DNA of 60,482 nt from a virus. The translations under genes and the position numbers were made by a program. Below, one piece after another: positions 7,576-15,103 of the stretch (position 1 is its first letter; each line of letters opens with the position of its first letter). The notes beneath the pieces are model-generated. The model had not been told where the DNA came from and ran no database searches. It saw only the letters and a program-made list of their open reading frames with translations. Where the stretch lies: the IMG/VR virus record IMGVR_UViG_3300042401_001867, positions 1 through 60,482 of that record; one strand, written 5' to 3'.

Positions 7576-7773
7576 TGTGTTGTTCCTCTAGGTGTAAATA
7601 TAACAGATGACTTGGAAAACCAGGATAAATTTAACTAGAAGTTGGCGCGCCGTTTTTCTCAGTTTGATTATTGTGGGGTGGCTATAAAATATATAACCGC
7701 TTGCTATTGCTGATTAAATTTATCCAATAGAGGGCCAAAATAAAAAAATCGCGCGGGAAAGCCGTCACCTAGA

Positions 7774-8148
7774 TTACAGGGTTGCGTCGTTCTGGTTTAA
7801 TTTAGCTGACACTCTTGATTGTCTTATGTACTGTGACTTGGCTCCGTTCGCAGCAAGGTGGTCGTATTCTTCCTTTTTGCGAGCTCGTCCCATCAACTGT
7901 AAAACATGTTGACCATAGAGGGTTATTCTGTATTGTTCGTGCCCCTTTTTCTCTTCTCGTTCTAGACAGTCAGTCTTTACTAGGTGTTTGAAAGACTCCT
8001 CGACATGGCCGACATGGTCTCTTCTGTTGAGTTGGAAACCTCGGTAGTCGGCGCGAGTAAACCAGCCCTTTTTTGTCTTTGCGTAACACATAACGACGTA
8101 CGCCTGGCTGCCTTGTTTGATTGGTTTTCTATTTGGGAATTGATTCAT
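7774..8148 (-). CDS. putative winged-helix protein, 124 aa
   Basis: Basic protein. The segment AYVVMCYAKTKKGWFTRADY followed by a helix with SFKHLVKTDCLEREE and a wing-like QYRITLYGQHVLQ is compatible with a winged-helix DNA-binding fold, but no family is certain. C-terminal tail is basic and unstructured. Starts at ATG 8148. T-tract on the minus strand after the gene might contribute to termination. Confidence 0.55.
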   Translation of the reverse strand: MNQFPNRKPIKQGSQAYVVMCYAKTKKGWFTRADYRGFQLNRRDHVGHVEESFKHLVKTDCLEREEKKGHEQYRITLYGQHVLQLMGRARKKEEYDHLAANGAKSQYIRQSRVSAKLNQNDATL

Positions 8149-8188
8149 GGGGGTGAACCATATCTACCGTTTTAGAAAATCACAAGTT

Positions 8189-8602
8189 TTATTCTGTGTC
8201 TTTTGTCGTTTTGTTTGCGTCCGAATACTTGGCATAATGAAGCGTCGATGCGGCATGCTCTGGATTCAGCGTCTTGAGCCACCCACCGATTGACTTCATT
8301 AGGACCCCAGGGCCACCAGTGGCGCTACACGTCTTGAATGAAATACCTTCATATTTGGAGATTATATTGTTGATTTTCTCCAGAGTATCTTTGTCGTCCA
8401 TATTCGATGGTTTTATGTAGTAGCGAAGGCCGCCAAACTTTTCTTTAACTTGGTAAATCTGATAGTTCGGGTCCACTCCGGTCAGTTCTTTGTCGCAATC
8501 TATGACCAGCTGATACCAGCCCTCATCAACATCTATTGATTTCCAGTATTCAGGAACTATTTTTTTCTTGAGTTCCTCTACCTGTAGTTGTATCTCATTC
8601 AT
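8189..8602 (-). CDS. conserved phage protein with VKEKFGGLRYY motif, 137 aa
   Basis: Contains the block DEGWYQLVIDCDKEL, then YQVKEKFGGLRYYI and CSATGGPG with a C-terminal W-x-K-T-L. I recall this arrangement from hypothetical proteins of many large phages; no function is established. Start at ATG 8602; its first bases overlap the end of a 52-aa gene at 8595-8753. Confidence 0.65.
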   Translation of the reverse strand: MNEIQLQVEELKKKIVPEYWKSIDVDEGWYQLVIDCDKELTGVDPNYQIYQVKEKFGGLRYYIKPSNMDDKDTLEKINNIISKYEGISFKTCSATGGPGVLMKSIGGWLKTLNPEHAASTLHYAKYSDANKTTKDTE

Positions 8603-8753
8603 TTGGATACTTCCCGATTAATTTATCCAACTCATCGTTTGTTAGGAACTTTTGAATCACCTCAACAGGCGAAGTGTTTTTGTGCATTATGCACCGCTCT
8701 GATTCTCCGAACATATCCAAAACCGTCTTGATTGTTACGTTGAGGTTTTTCAT
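8595..8753 (-). CDS. small hypothetical protein, 52 aa
   Basis: Reads from ATG 8753 (MKNLNVTIKTVLDMFGE) to TGA at 8595-8597 and overlaps the next gene by 8 bases, which supports it as a coupled gene and fills the only gap in this operon. The second half, VEVIQKFLTNDELDKLIGKY (quoted in part: TNDELDKLIGKYP), looks helical. Function unknown. Confidence 0.5.
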   Translation of the reverse strand: MKNLNVTIKTVLDMFGESERCIMHKNTSPVEVIQKFLTNDELDKLIGKYPNE

Positions 8754-8762
8754 GCCGTCATC

Positions 8763-8996
8763 CTACTCAGCGCAATGCTTTTCGTAGGCCTTGTGCGCAA
8801 TTCTGTTTACTTCATCGCTTAGGCGGTCAGCGACACTGCCTGGATTATCCCAACCAAGTTCATCCATAACCATCTCAAACAGGTCGTAAACGGCGCGTTC
8901 TAGAAGAACTACCTGCTTTTCTGGCGACCTTGGGATGGGGCCCAGTTTGTGCCCGCCCGTATCCCATTCGCTATATGTGGTGTATGTGTATTCCAT
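8763..8996 (-). CDS. small hypothetical protein, 77 aa
   Basis: Starts at ATG 8996 with a very good ribosome site (AAAGGAGAAACA before the ATG). Aromatic N terminus (MEYTYTTYSEWDTGG), then helices. First gene downstream of the tRNA at 9022-9094, only 25 bases away, so it may share its transcript. Function unknown. Confidence 0.65.
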   Translation of the reverse strand: MEYTYTTYSEWDTGGHKLGPIPRSPEKQVVLLERAVYDLFEMVMDELGWDNPGSVADRLSDEVNRIAHKAYEKHCAE

Positions 8997-9021
8997 TGTT
9001 TCTCCTTTGTTTTTATTTGAG

Positions 9022-9094
<73 letters not shown>

Positions 9095-9100
9095 CATTAA

Positions 9101-9454
9101 CTAACGACCACTCCTTCTTCTCATCTGATGCTCGAGCATTCTTTCACTTTTCTCGTATTCTTTGTTCTTGCGTTTTTTAGCTGCATCTTTCAACTCTTTT
9201 TGTCGTGTATTTCTCCAGCCACGCTCTTCACTATGAAATATAACGTCTTGATGGTCAGCACAAAATTCAGCATTGTGCTCCTGGATGCTTGAGACATAAT
9301 TTTTACATTTCCTCAAATGTTTTTTCTGACTAATTGAGTAGAACTTGCACTTTTCCTCACCTGTATTTATTGGACGCAATGAACCAACAACAGAGCCACC
9401 ATTCTTTGCGCCATGTCTTTCACGACGAACCTTATCCCAGTCCATTTTTTTCAT
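9101..9454 (-). CDS. basic protein with Cys/His cluster, 117 aa
   Basis: Lys/Arg-rich protein with Cys residues in the segments EKCKFY and RKCKNY and a following CADH, a possible zinc site. The C-terminal half is a long basic helix. An HNH-type or RNA-binding role is imaginable but no catalytic motif is clear. It directly precedes the CAU tRNA on the same strand. Confidence 0.5.
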   Translation of the reverse strand: MKKMDWDKVRRERHGAKNGGSVVGSLRPINTGEEKCKFYSISQKKHLRKCKNYVSSIQEHNAEFCADHQDVIFHSEERGWRNTRQKELKDAAKKRKNKEYEKSERMLEHQMRRRSGR

Positions 9455-9465
9455 GAGTTAACCTT

Positions 9466-9636
9466 CTACCAGGACTCGCCATCTTCGTCGAGTGAATAAC
9501 GGCTGCGGACTTCAAACCGCAGAGGCTTTGTGTTTTCGTAGGCTTCTTGAACGACTGCCATCCCATACAGCAGGACACCGGTCATGACGATAAAAAATAT
9601 GACTGAACCAAAGCCGAATAGCGCTGATTGTGACAT
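9466..9636 (-). CDS. 56-aa single-span membrane protein
   Basis: Starts at ATG 9636 after the ribosome site AGGGAG. Residues 6-29 form one membrane segment (LFGFGSVIFFIVMTGVLLYG), followed by a charged tail ending DEDGESW. It fills the gap between 9454 and 9658 on the same strand. Function unknown. Confidence 0.55.
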   Translation of the reverse strand: MSQSALFGFGSVIFFIVMTGVLLYGMAVVQEAYENTKPLRFEVRSRYSLDEDGESW

Positions 9637-9657
9637 GCCTAGTGCTCCCTTTTCTTT

Positions 9658-10173
9658 TTAGTTAACGGTCCCATTCAGGACATTCTTCGCACAAACAGGA
9701 CCAATACCTGCATCAATGCTCTTCTCGTCATCTAGGGAGCGACCGCAAATACAGCACAAACCCGTTTTACGACCAATCTCTATCATCTCGTCAAGCGACA
9801 AAGGACGCATATCCCCATCTTCTATCATCCTCGCAATACGCTCATGAGCAAACCCATTATCAGCAACAGTGGCCCATGAAGCCAGGTTCAAACCACGACG
9901 ACGAATTGAACGCTTGCCTTTAATTTTGAATACCTTATAAATTTGAATGAAATACTCGTCTTTATCAATATAGAGACCATCATCAATAGTCGTCACCCAC
10001 TTTTTGGTTTGCTCTTGACTCAACCCACCAACCAACTTGGAACCAGCAATCAATTGGTTCTTCGTCAAAAACCCAGCCTTATCATAGAAGGCAACAAGAC
10101 TCTGGGCAAAGGTGCTCTGGTTGAGTGGGCGAAGGGCCGAAACGATAACTTCTACATCCGGACTTGAAGGCAT
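9658..10173 (-). CDS. DUF6011-like protein with CxxC end, 171 aa
   Basis: I start it at ATG 10173 (MPSSPDVEV), because the longer frame from 10251 would run into the tRNA-like gene. The C terminus GLCCICGRSLDDEKSIDAGI-G-P-x-C is the DUF6011 signature (two CxxC-type pairs around a GIGPVC block), seen in many phage proteins as a zinc-binding end. The N-terminal part is helical with a basic centre (KGKRSIRRRG). Nucleic-acid binding is likely but the function is unknown. Confidence 0.65.
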   Translation of the reverse strand: MPSSPDVEVIVSALRPLNQSTFAQSLVAFYDKAGFLTKNQLIAGSKLVGGLSQEQTKKWVTTIDDGLYIDKDEYFIQIYKVFKIKGKRSIRRRGLNLASWATVADNGFAHERIARMIEDGDMRPLSLDEMIEIGRKTGLCCICGRSLDDEKSIDAGIGPVCAKNVLNGTVN

Positions 10174-10227
10174 AACAAAACAATAGCAACGGTAGTAAGG
10201 GAAGACAACCCTCCATGAATCCAATAG

Positions 10228-10302
10228 TGCCCCTGGTTGGAATTGAACCAACGTGGACCGCTACGGTTTCTACACCTTATAAGAGTGAGCCGATACAGGG
10301 GC
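10228..10302 (-). tRNA. unusual tRNA, probable anticodon UAU (Ile), reduced D arm
   Basis: Acceptor GCCCCTG pairs CAGGGGC (7 bp) and the T arm GTTGG-TTCAATT-CCAAC is perfect; discriminator A at 10228. The only standard anticodon loop is CTTATAA in CACT/GGTG, giving UAU for AUA codons. That leaves just about 8 bases where a D arm should be and about 19 bases between anticodon and T arms, including the hairpin ACCG-TAG-CGGT. It is either an atypical tRNA or a decayed one. Confidence 0.55.
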
Positions 10303-10392
10303 AAGCATTATTTTGCCAACCTTTGTATTCGACCAGTTAGAAACATTAGTAACGCAAGCCTATCCTCATCGGGTGTTTTTGCAACTTTAATT

Positions 10393-10578
10393 TTATTTTG
10401 CATCTTCTTCCGGTGTTTGCTTGTCTTCGTTTTCTTCCACTTCTTCATATGTCTCGTAAACCTCAATAAGGGCATCATTGCCGTTTGTCATACCTGGCTT
10501 CTCGACGTTAATGAACTTTCTTACTAATCTACGCACTTTACGGTCTTCTTCTTTTTGTGTATTCAGTAATTGCGGCAA
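10393..10578 (-). CDS. small acidic-tailed protein, 61 aa
   Basis: Basic N-terminal half (KVRRLVRKFINVEK) and very acidic C-terminal tail (EEVEENEDKQTPEEDAK). As drawn it overlaps the preceding gene by about 40 bases; an in-frame GTG at 10536 would start just after that gene's stop and is an equally good choice. Function unknown. Confidence 0.45.
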   Translation of the reverse strand: MPQLLNTQKEEDRKVRRLVRKFINVEKPGMTNGNDALIEVYETYEEVEENEDKQTPEEDAK

Positions 10579-10810
10579 AACATTTCTCGGTGTATCCGTC
10601 CGCTGTCTTGTCCATCCCTACTACATCGAAGAGCATGTCTGCAAGGTCGCGTTCTTTTTGGTAATCGCCACGCCAGTTATCTCTGTCGAGACGTATTAAG
10701 ACATTGTTATCTCGTAGTGCTTTTATTTCGTTTATAACAACAATAGAGAATTGACTAGGGCTCTTTTTTAGTTCTTCAATTATGTCAATCTGGTCTTCTT
10801 CTGAACTCAT
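10538..10810 (-). CDS. small hypothetical protein, 90 aa
   Basis: Acidic N terminus, helical, with KALRDNNVLIRLDRDNWRGD in the centre and a basic RRRP end. Starts at ATG 10810, 8 bases after the end of 10819-11271 on the same strand, so co-transcribed. No family recognised. Confidence 0.55.
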   Translation of the reverse strand: MSSEEDQIDIIEELKKSPSQFSIVVINEIKALRDNNVLIRLDRDNWRGDYQKERDLADMLFDVVGMDKTADGYTEKCFAAITEYTKRRRP

Positions 10811-10818
10811 GCTTTTCC

Positions 10819-11271
10819 TTATGCGTCGTACTTCGGATTAATCATCATGTCCATAACATCTTCTGGCATGAGTAGAAAACCCTTCGCTGGGTTATCTGCT
10901 CCACCAAGATTTATCTTATTATTGCCGTTGAATCTTTCCGGGAATGCTCTGAGGTAACGCTTCAAACGAGATACAGACACAACAATAAACGCACCCTCGG
11001 GTGAAAATATGTAGACCCACCACTTAGCGGTAGTTATGTTTATACCGCTCTTGTTCCAAACCTGTACGCCGTTGATGTCCCTGTATCCACGTGGGTTCTG
11101 GTCGGTCTCAACGACCATTCTCCCATTTCTGTACCTATCACTCTTTACTTCAAACGAGCCATCGGAAAGGTCATCAAGGAAGCCGGAAACAAGAGACTCA
11201 CCACCTTGCCCGTAAGCAAGGTCTTTCTTAAAATCAAATTTTCGCGATGGTATGTCGAACTCAGCGGCCAT
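10819..11271 (-). CDS. putative PD-(D/E)XK nuclease-like protein, 150 aa
   Basis: The N-terminal half reads GQGGESLVSGFLDDL, then FEVKSD, then MVVETDQNPRG: an early Glu in a helix, followed by an E-x-K strand and a further acidic strand, the core of the PD-(D/E)XK fold as found in small phage and Holliday-junction-type endonucleases. Substrate is unknown; it might process phage DNA or attack host DNA. The fold is inferred from motif order only. Confidence 0.55.
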   Translation of the reverse strand: MAAEFDIPSRKFDFKKDLAYGQGGESLVSGFLDDLSDGSFEVKSDRYRNGRMVVETDQNPRGYRDINGVQVWNKSGINITTAKWWVYIFSPEGAFIVVSVSRLKRYLRAFPERFNGNNKINLGGADNPAKGFLLMPEDVMDMMINPKYDA

Positions 11272-11309
11272 GCATTAATCATGCCACCAACGAGCCGAAT
11301 TGGCAACTT

Positions 11310-12023
11310 CTAGTTGCCGTAAACTCGCCAGTTACCAAGTTTGCCCTTGGAATTATCCATGATGTACTTAGCCACCCGAACGTTGCAAACTGGGTCCTTA
11401 AGACCTGCCATACGCCCATCGACAGAATCTTTTCCACATACGAGCTTTGTTACCGAGAACCAACTTGAGTTGATTTGTAGTAAGCCCGTGTCGTATGACT
11501 TGTTCTTGTTTAGATGGTATGTCATATTGCCATTCGCATCCCATTTGGCGTTCTGTGCCTGGGGATTACAGCCACTCTCGCGCCAAGCGATATAAGAGAA
11601 CACTTCCACTGGCTCAAGCCCATATTCTTGAAATAAAGGAATCCATTGAGGGCAGCGTTTTGAAAGGTCGCTAGGAATGTTGTATACCGAGCTTATTGGG
11701 GGCGTTGGAACATTGTTGGTAGGTAGGTTTAGCTTCTGAAGCTTCTCTACGTGTTCGCGAAGGGTTATTGACCCATAGACACCATCAACCCGAACGGTCC
11801 CAATCGTTGTCTGAAGCTTTTTAACTCGTTGGCTTTTCTCGCCAAAAGAGTAAACATCTAGCAAAACGGCCTTAGTTTTGGTCCCCTCCACTCTGTCTGG
11901 CATGACAACCACGACAGCTTGCTGGGAGGGCAGGGAGGACATCTCCGCCTTCGTTGTTCCTGGGAGGGAAATCCCAAGGGCTCCAAAAAGTATAGAAATA
12001 GACCATCCTGTGATTTGCTTCAA
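11310..12023 (-). CDS. secreted peptidoglycan-binding transglycosylase/lysozyme-like enzyme
   Basis: 237 aa. A signal peptide (about 1-26, hydrophobic ISILFGALGISLPGTTKA) is followed by a PG_binding_1-like unit (about 59-98: GEKSQRVKKLQTTIG, then VDGVYGSITLREHVEKLQKL) and a lysozyme/SLT-like domain (about 120-237). In the latter, SYIAWRESGCNP supplies the likely catalytic Glu149, and YDTGLLQINSSW is the conserved second block. It would cleave the glycan strands of the wall outside the membrane, as endolysin or as an entry enzyme. The signal peptide is notable since many endolysins lack one and rely on a holin. Confidence 0.8.
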   Translation of the reverse strand: MKQITGWSISILFGALGISLPGTTKAEMSSLPSQQAVVVVMPDRVEGTKTKAVLLDVYSFGEKSQRVKKLQTTIGTVRVDGVYGSITLREHVEKLQKLNLPTNNVPTPPISSVYNIPSDLSKRCPQWIPLFQEYGLEPVEVFSYIAWRESGCNPQAQNAKWDANGNMTYHLNKNKSYDTGLLQINSSWFSVTKLVCGKDSVDGRMAGLKDPVCNVRVAKYIMDNSKGKLGNWRVYGN

Positions 12024-12161
12024 TGTTGTTCTCCTGAACTCGGCGGATAGGGCAACAAGCTTTAGTAAATAGCTTGCCTATGTCAGTATCGGGTACTTCA
12101 ATATTACCAAATTATTAAGCAATTGCAACTTTGCGGGTGGCTTAACTATTGACGGGTGGTC

Positions 12162-12431
12162 TTAATCCCCAATAACGGTACGGCTCTGAAGGGATTGTAT
12201 AAATCTTTCAAAATTTTCTAATTTTATTGAGGTTTTGAATGAATTTTCAGACTCAATCTCGTGAATGTCGAGATTTAAGGAAAGAGCCACAATACTTGCA
12301 ATATCTCCACAGTTGTTGGATGCCTCTTCAACTTCTTCTTCGCTCATGCCGTCATCTATATAGAAGTGTAAAAGAACTCCGGCAATATGCTCGACAAGGT
12401 TAAGTTGTGCTTCATCTTTTGTTGCTGTCAT
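12162..12431 (-). CDS. hypothetical acidic protein, 89 aa
   Basis: Starts at ATG 12431 (MTATKDEAQ); a longer frame overlaps the divergent SSB gene and is rejected. Helical and acidic with no motif. The 82-base gap to the SSB start must hold both divergent promoters. The 12024-12161 stretch downstream is empty AT-rich DNA before the lysin gene. Confidence 0.5.
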   Translation of the reverse strand: MTATKDEAQLNLVEHIAGVLLHFYIDDGMSEEEVEEASNNCGDIASIVALSLNLDIHEIESENSFKTSIKLENFERFIQSLQSRTVIGD

Positions 12432-12513
12432 GGTTTGAATACTAGCAGTGATGGTGGTAGAGTTGCACACATCAAGTCCATCCGGACTGGATACACGTAA
12501 ACCAAGGAGAGAA

Positions 12514-12990
12514 ATGAACCCAGCACCAACAGTGATTATCGGGAACGTCACACAAGACCCCGAACTCACATTCACAGCAAATGGACAGGCCCGCCTGTCT
12601 TTTTCAGTGGCCGCAAATTATGTTTGGTACGACCAGGCAGGCGAGAAGCAGGAGAAAGTATCCTTCTTCAACATCGTCGCATGGCGCTACACGGCAGAAA
12701 ATGCAGCAAAGACATTGGAAAAAGGAATTGGCGTAATTGTCAGTGGACGCTTAGAACAGCGCTCATGGGACGATAAAGAAACGGGTCAAAAGCGCTCAAC
12801 CGTAGAGGTTATTGCAGATGAAATTGCAATCAACACTCGCAGCATTGAGGAAGTGACTCGTCGTGCCAAACAGGAGGGTGGTCAAGCTCAGGGTGGTTCT
12901 TCCGCACCTGCTCAGCGTCGCTCAAAGCCAGCAGCATCAAATCGTCAGCCAGTAGGCGTCGGCGCAGATGGTGAATCAGAACCATTCTGA
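12514..12990 (+). CDS. ssb: single-stranded DNA-binding protein
   Basis: 158 aa with an OB fold over about residues 1-105: PTVIIGNVTQDPELTFTANG, LSFSVAANYVWYD, VSFFNIVAWRYTAENAA and VSGRLEQRSWDD are the conserved SSB strands. A disordered Gln/Ser/Arg linker leads to the acidic tip GESEPF, the usual docking site for replication and repair partners. Start chosen at ATG 12514 after AAGGAGA. It protects single-stranded DNA at the phage fork and during annealing by the 58198-58857 protein. A terminator follows 21 bases after the stop. Confidence 0.93.
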   Translation: MNPAPTVIIGNVTQDPELTFTANGQARLSFSVAANYVWYDQAGEKQEKVSFFNIVAWRYTAENAAKTLEKGIGVIVSGRLEQRSWDDKETGQKRSTVEVIADEIAINTRSIEEVTRRAKQEGGQAQGGSSAPAQRRSKPAASNRQPVGVGADGESEPF

Positions 12991-13010
12991 TTCTTGCTAG
13001 TTAATTAAAT

Positions 13011-13058
13011 AAAACCCTCGTTAAATTTGCGCAGAGACGCGGATACGAGGGTTTTTTT
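13011..13058. terminator. strong bidirectional rho-independent terminator
   Basis: AAAACCCTCGT (13011-13021) pairs with ACGAGGGTTTT at 13045-13055, an 11-bp stem with a T-tract on the plus strand and an A-run that gives a T-tract on the minus strand. It ends ssb and could also end the convergent gene 13058-13243. Confidence 0.85.
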
Positions 13059-13243
13059 TATTTCTTTTTTAGTCTGTTTATTGTTTTTGTAAGTTCATCG
13101 CCATCGAATGGCATTGCAAGTGTGTCAACGTAATTTCTGACATCTAAAAGCATGTCTACAACGTCCTCAACCTGAATAGAAGCTTTTGGGTCTTTTGCCA
13201 TTCTCTTGGAAAGGCTTTGAAGGTGCATCTCTATTGTGTCCAT
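13058..13243 (-). CDS. small hypothetical protein, 61 aa
   Basis: Helical protein starting MDTIEMHLQSLSKRM at 13243 and ending KTINRLKKK at the terminator. No motif. Convergent with ssb, with the shared terminator between. Function unknown. Confidence 0.5.
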   Translation of the reverse strand: MDTIEMHLQSLSKRMAKDPKASIQVEDVVDMLLDVRNYVDTLAMPFDGDELTKTINRLKKK

Positions 13244-13280
13244 ACCCTAAGTATAAACACAAAATTGCCGTCAAGAAAGA

Positions 13281-13394
13281 CTAGTCGCGTTGGTCTTCTG
13301 GTGGATATAAAGTCTCGTCGGACCGAGTGTCACACACGAACTCTCCTGTTTTAAAACGAAGTCTCAAGGGAGGGGGCTCTTCTGGTTCAGTCAA
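13281..13394 (-). CDS. possible 37-aa protein with TTG start
   Basis: An open frame runs from TTG 13394, overlapping the stop of 13387-13581, to TAG at 13281-13283 and encodes a Pro/Glu-rich peptide (TEPEEPPPLRLRFKTGEF). It fills an otherwise empty gap on the same strand. The TTG start and short length make it uncertain. Confidence 0.3.
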   Translation of the reverse strand: MTEPEEPPPLRLRFKTGEFVCDTRSDETLYPPEDQRD

Positions 13395-13581
13395 TTTGCC
13401 CACCCATAAATTGTCCCCTACCTTTTTTCGACGGCTTCATAACTTTTGACTTTGATTTTCCGTACTGCAATTCTAACCACTCATCAAAGTCCTCAACGTC
13501 GCCCGGCGTTGAACGAACGTACTTTTCATACTCTTTTATGAGCGAAATAAGCTCTTCGTCTTCCTCATTGAACCGCGGCAT
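13387..13581 (-). CDS. small hypothetical protein, 64 aa
   Basis: Acidic first half (MPRFNEEDEELISLIKEY) and basic second half (KSKSKVMKPSKKGRG). Starts 2 bases after the stop of the DUF5872-like gene, so same operon. No family recognised. Confidence 0.55.
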   Translation of the reverse strand: MPRFNEEDEELISLIKEYEKYVRSTPGDVEDFDEWLELQYGKSKSKVMKPSKKGRGQFMGGQID

Positions 13582-13583
13582 AA

Positions 13584-14096
13584 CTAATTAGACTTTCTCG
13601 CTGACCTTCCAGCTCTTGCGGCTCTTGCTGTATTTGGAACGAATTGTCTACCCCTCTTGCTGCCTTCGATTTTTTTCCGGTTTGTCGCTCTTCTTTGGTT
13701 TGCGGATAGATTGCGCCAGGCTTTTGCCGGCAAATACCTTCTCATCCCACCTGGGCGATTTGCTGGCTTGCCATCGCTGGTCTGCCATTTTTCTTTCGTC
13801 CAGTTTTTAAGGGAGCGTTGGGTTTTGCTTATGCCGCCCTTGTAGCCGCCGCCAGCTTTTCTATATTGAACGGCAAGTAGTTGGGCTTTTCTTGCCGACC
13901 ATTGACCGGGTTTGCCACCATCGGAGCCGGCAAGAATGCGATTCTTTATTCTTTCTCTTAATTCTGGTTTTGTGTACGAAGATTTTGCGGACTTTTCACC
14001 AAATTCGGAGTCATCAAAACCAGCAAGGAACCCACCAACCGAATGCTCGACCCAATCCTGCGATTGGTCTGTAGATTTGTTTACTCTTTTTGCCAC
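13584..14096 (-). CDS. DUF5872-like basic protein, 170 aa
   Basis: Strongly basic. The blocks SYTKPELRERIKNRI, GKPGQWSARKAQLLAVQY and RYLPAKAWRNLS with a final GRQFVPNT are those I associate with the DUF5872 family found in phages, giant viruses and bacteria; function not established. The N-terminal 40 residues are a variable acidic extension with LAGFDDSEFGEKSA. Basic and Trp-rich composition suggests nucleic-acid binding or a virion internal protein. Confidence 0.7.
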   Translation of the reverse strand: MAKRVNKSTDQSQDWVEHSVGGFLAGFDDSEFGEKSAKSSYTKPELRERIKNRILAGSDGGKPGQWSARKAQLLAVQYRKAGGGYKGGISKTQRSLKNWTKEKWQTSDGKPANRPGGMRRYLPAKAWRNLSANQRRATNRKKIEGSKRGRQFVPNTARAARAGRSARKSN

Positions 14097-14152
14097 GTCA
14101 TTATCTCCGTCACAATAGTACGTTAGATACGACCGTTCGTGGCGCTAGGTGT

Positions 14153-14452
14153 TTATTGCAGTCTCTGACCGCACTTTAGGCAGGTGACAGACCACGGATA
14201 GCGCCTAACCGAAGGATGTTCGCATTCAAGCAATGACTTTGCCTTTGCATTGAGTATGTCTCGTATCCACGCCGACATCGTCTTTCCCTCAACTACGGAA
14301 GCCTGTCTCCAGCGCTCCCTAACTTCGTCGGTGGTTCTAATGAGGACGGATGTGTTGGTTGGGCCTTCGTCATCCTTTTCTATGGGGCGCACGGTAAGGT
14401 CGGTCGTGTCAGCAACAGCCTTCATTGCTGTCTCCAGGTTGCTATCACTCAT
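14153..14452 (-). CDS. ribbon-helix-helix-type protein with zinc-ribbon end, 99 aa
   Basis: The centre VLIRTTDEVRERWRQAS followed by KTMSAWIRDILNAKA has the strand-helix-helix layout of ribbon-helix-helix (CopG/Arc-type) DNA-binding proteins. The C terminus CEHPSVRR..VTCLKCGQRLQ carries three Cys and one His, a possible zinc site. It overlaps the HTH gene 14445-15086 by 8 bases. Probably a phage regulator. Confidence 0.6.
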   Translation of the reverse strand: MSDSNLETAMKAVADTTDLTVRPIEKDDEGPTNTSVLIRTTDEVRERWRQASVVEGKTMSAWIRDILNAKAKSLLECEHPSVRRYPWSVTCLKCGQRLQ

Positions 14453-15086
14453 CTGTGTCCTCTTGTTCTGTTTCTTCCTGAGTGGATACTACCTCAGCAT
14501 CTACTATGTCAGACTCACCAAGCATTTCTCTGACTGAGCTTTCTGGCAAAACCCCGGAAATACCCATCAATTGCAAAAGCTGTCTGGCTTCTGCCTCTGG
14601 GTCAAACGTATTCCCAATCTGTTTTAGTTGCTCTGACCCAGCGAGAGTTGCTTTTATCGTCTCTGTGGTTTTGTTGCCAACGTCCATTTGCACGTTTATA
14701 TTGGTCTGGTCCATGCCGAGCAGTTTCGTTCTTCTGTCCATTATTGAAAGAACCTGCTGAATTGCTTTTAGGTCTGGCTCAACCGCTATTTCGGTGCCGT
14801 CATCAGTCACGATTCTTCTGTGTTGGGTCATAGGCCAAATCGCTTGTTGGAGGTTATCAAGTCGTTCGAGTTCTAGTCGAAGAACCTCCGGATACGCCAT
14901 TAGCGTTTCCCTGTTCATCTTCTCAAGCTGACGAGATACTGATTTAGAAACAGCGCTTGTTGTCATCCCGAATCTACGAGCTATTTCTGAAGACGATGTG
15001 CCAGCTTGGCGAAGTTTGAATATACGCATATCCCGCTCGCCAAGAAACTCGCGAGTTACGATTTTGTTACCTTTGTCTTCGCTCAT
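14445..15086 (-). CDS. helix-turn-helix protein, possible terminase small subunit
   Basis: 213 aa. Residues about 22-60 form an HTH (IFKLRQAGTSSSEIARRFGM, then TTSAVSKSVSRQL). The middle has RLDNLQQAIWPMTQ and a helix ending MDRRTKLLGMDQTNIN, a pattern I associate with small terminase subunits and related phage HTH proteins. The C-terminal 40 residues are acidic. It lies far from the large terminase (56363), so the packaging role is inference; a transcription regulator is the alternative. Confidence 0.55.
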   Translation of the reverse strand: MSEDKGNKIVTREFLGERDMRIFKLRQAGTSSSEIARRFGMTTSAVSKSVSRQLEKMNRETLMAYPEVLRLELERLDNLQQAIWPMTQHRRIVTDDGTEIAVEPDLKAIQQVLSIMDRRTKLLGMDQTNINVQMDVGNKTTETIKATLAGSEQLKQIGNTFDPEAEARQLLQLMGISGVLPESSVREMLGESDIVDAEVVSTQEETEQEDTDE

Positions 15087-15103
15087 GTATCCATCTTAGT
15101 TAA

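Noticed and set aside
7644-7651. GGCGCGCC in the MerR-like gene's upstream gap
   Set aside because: An eight-base palindrome alone is too short to call an operator; mentioned only as a candidate.
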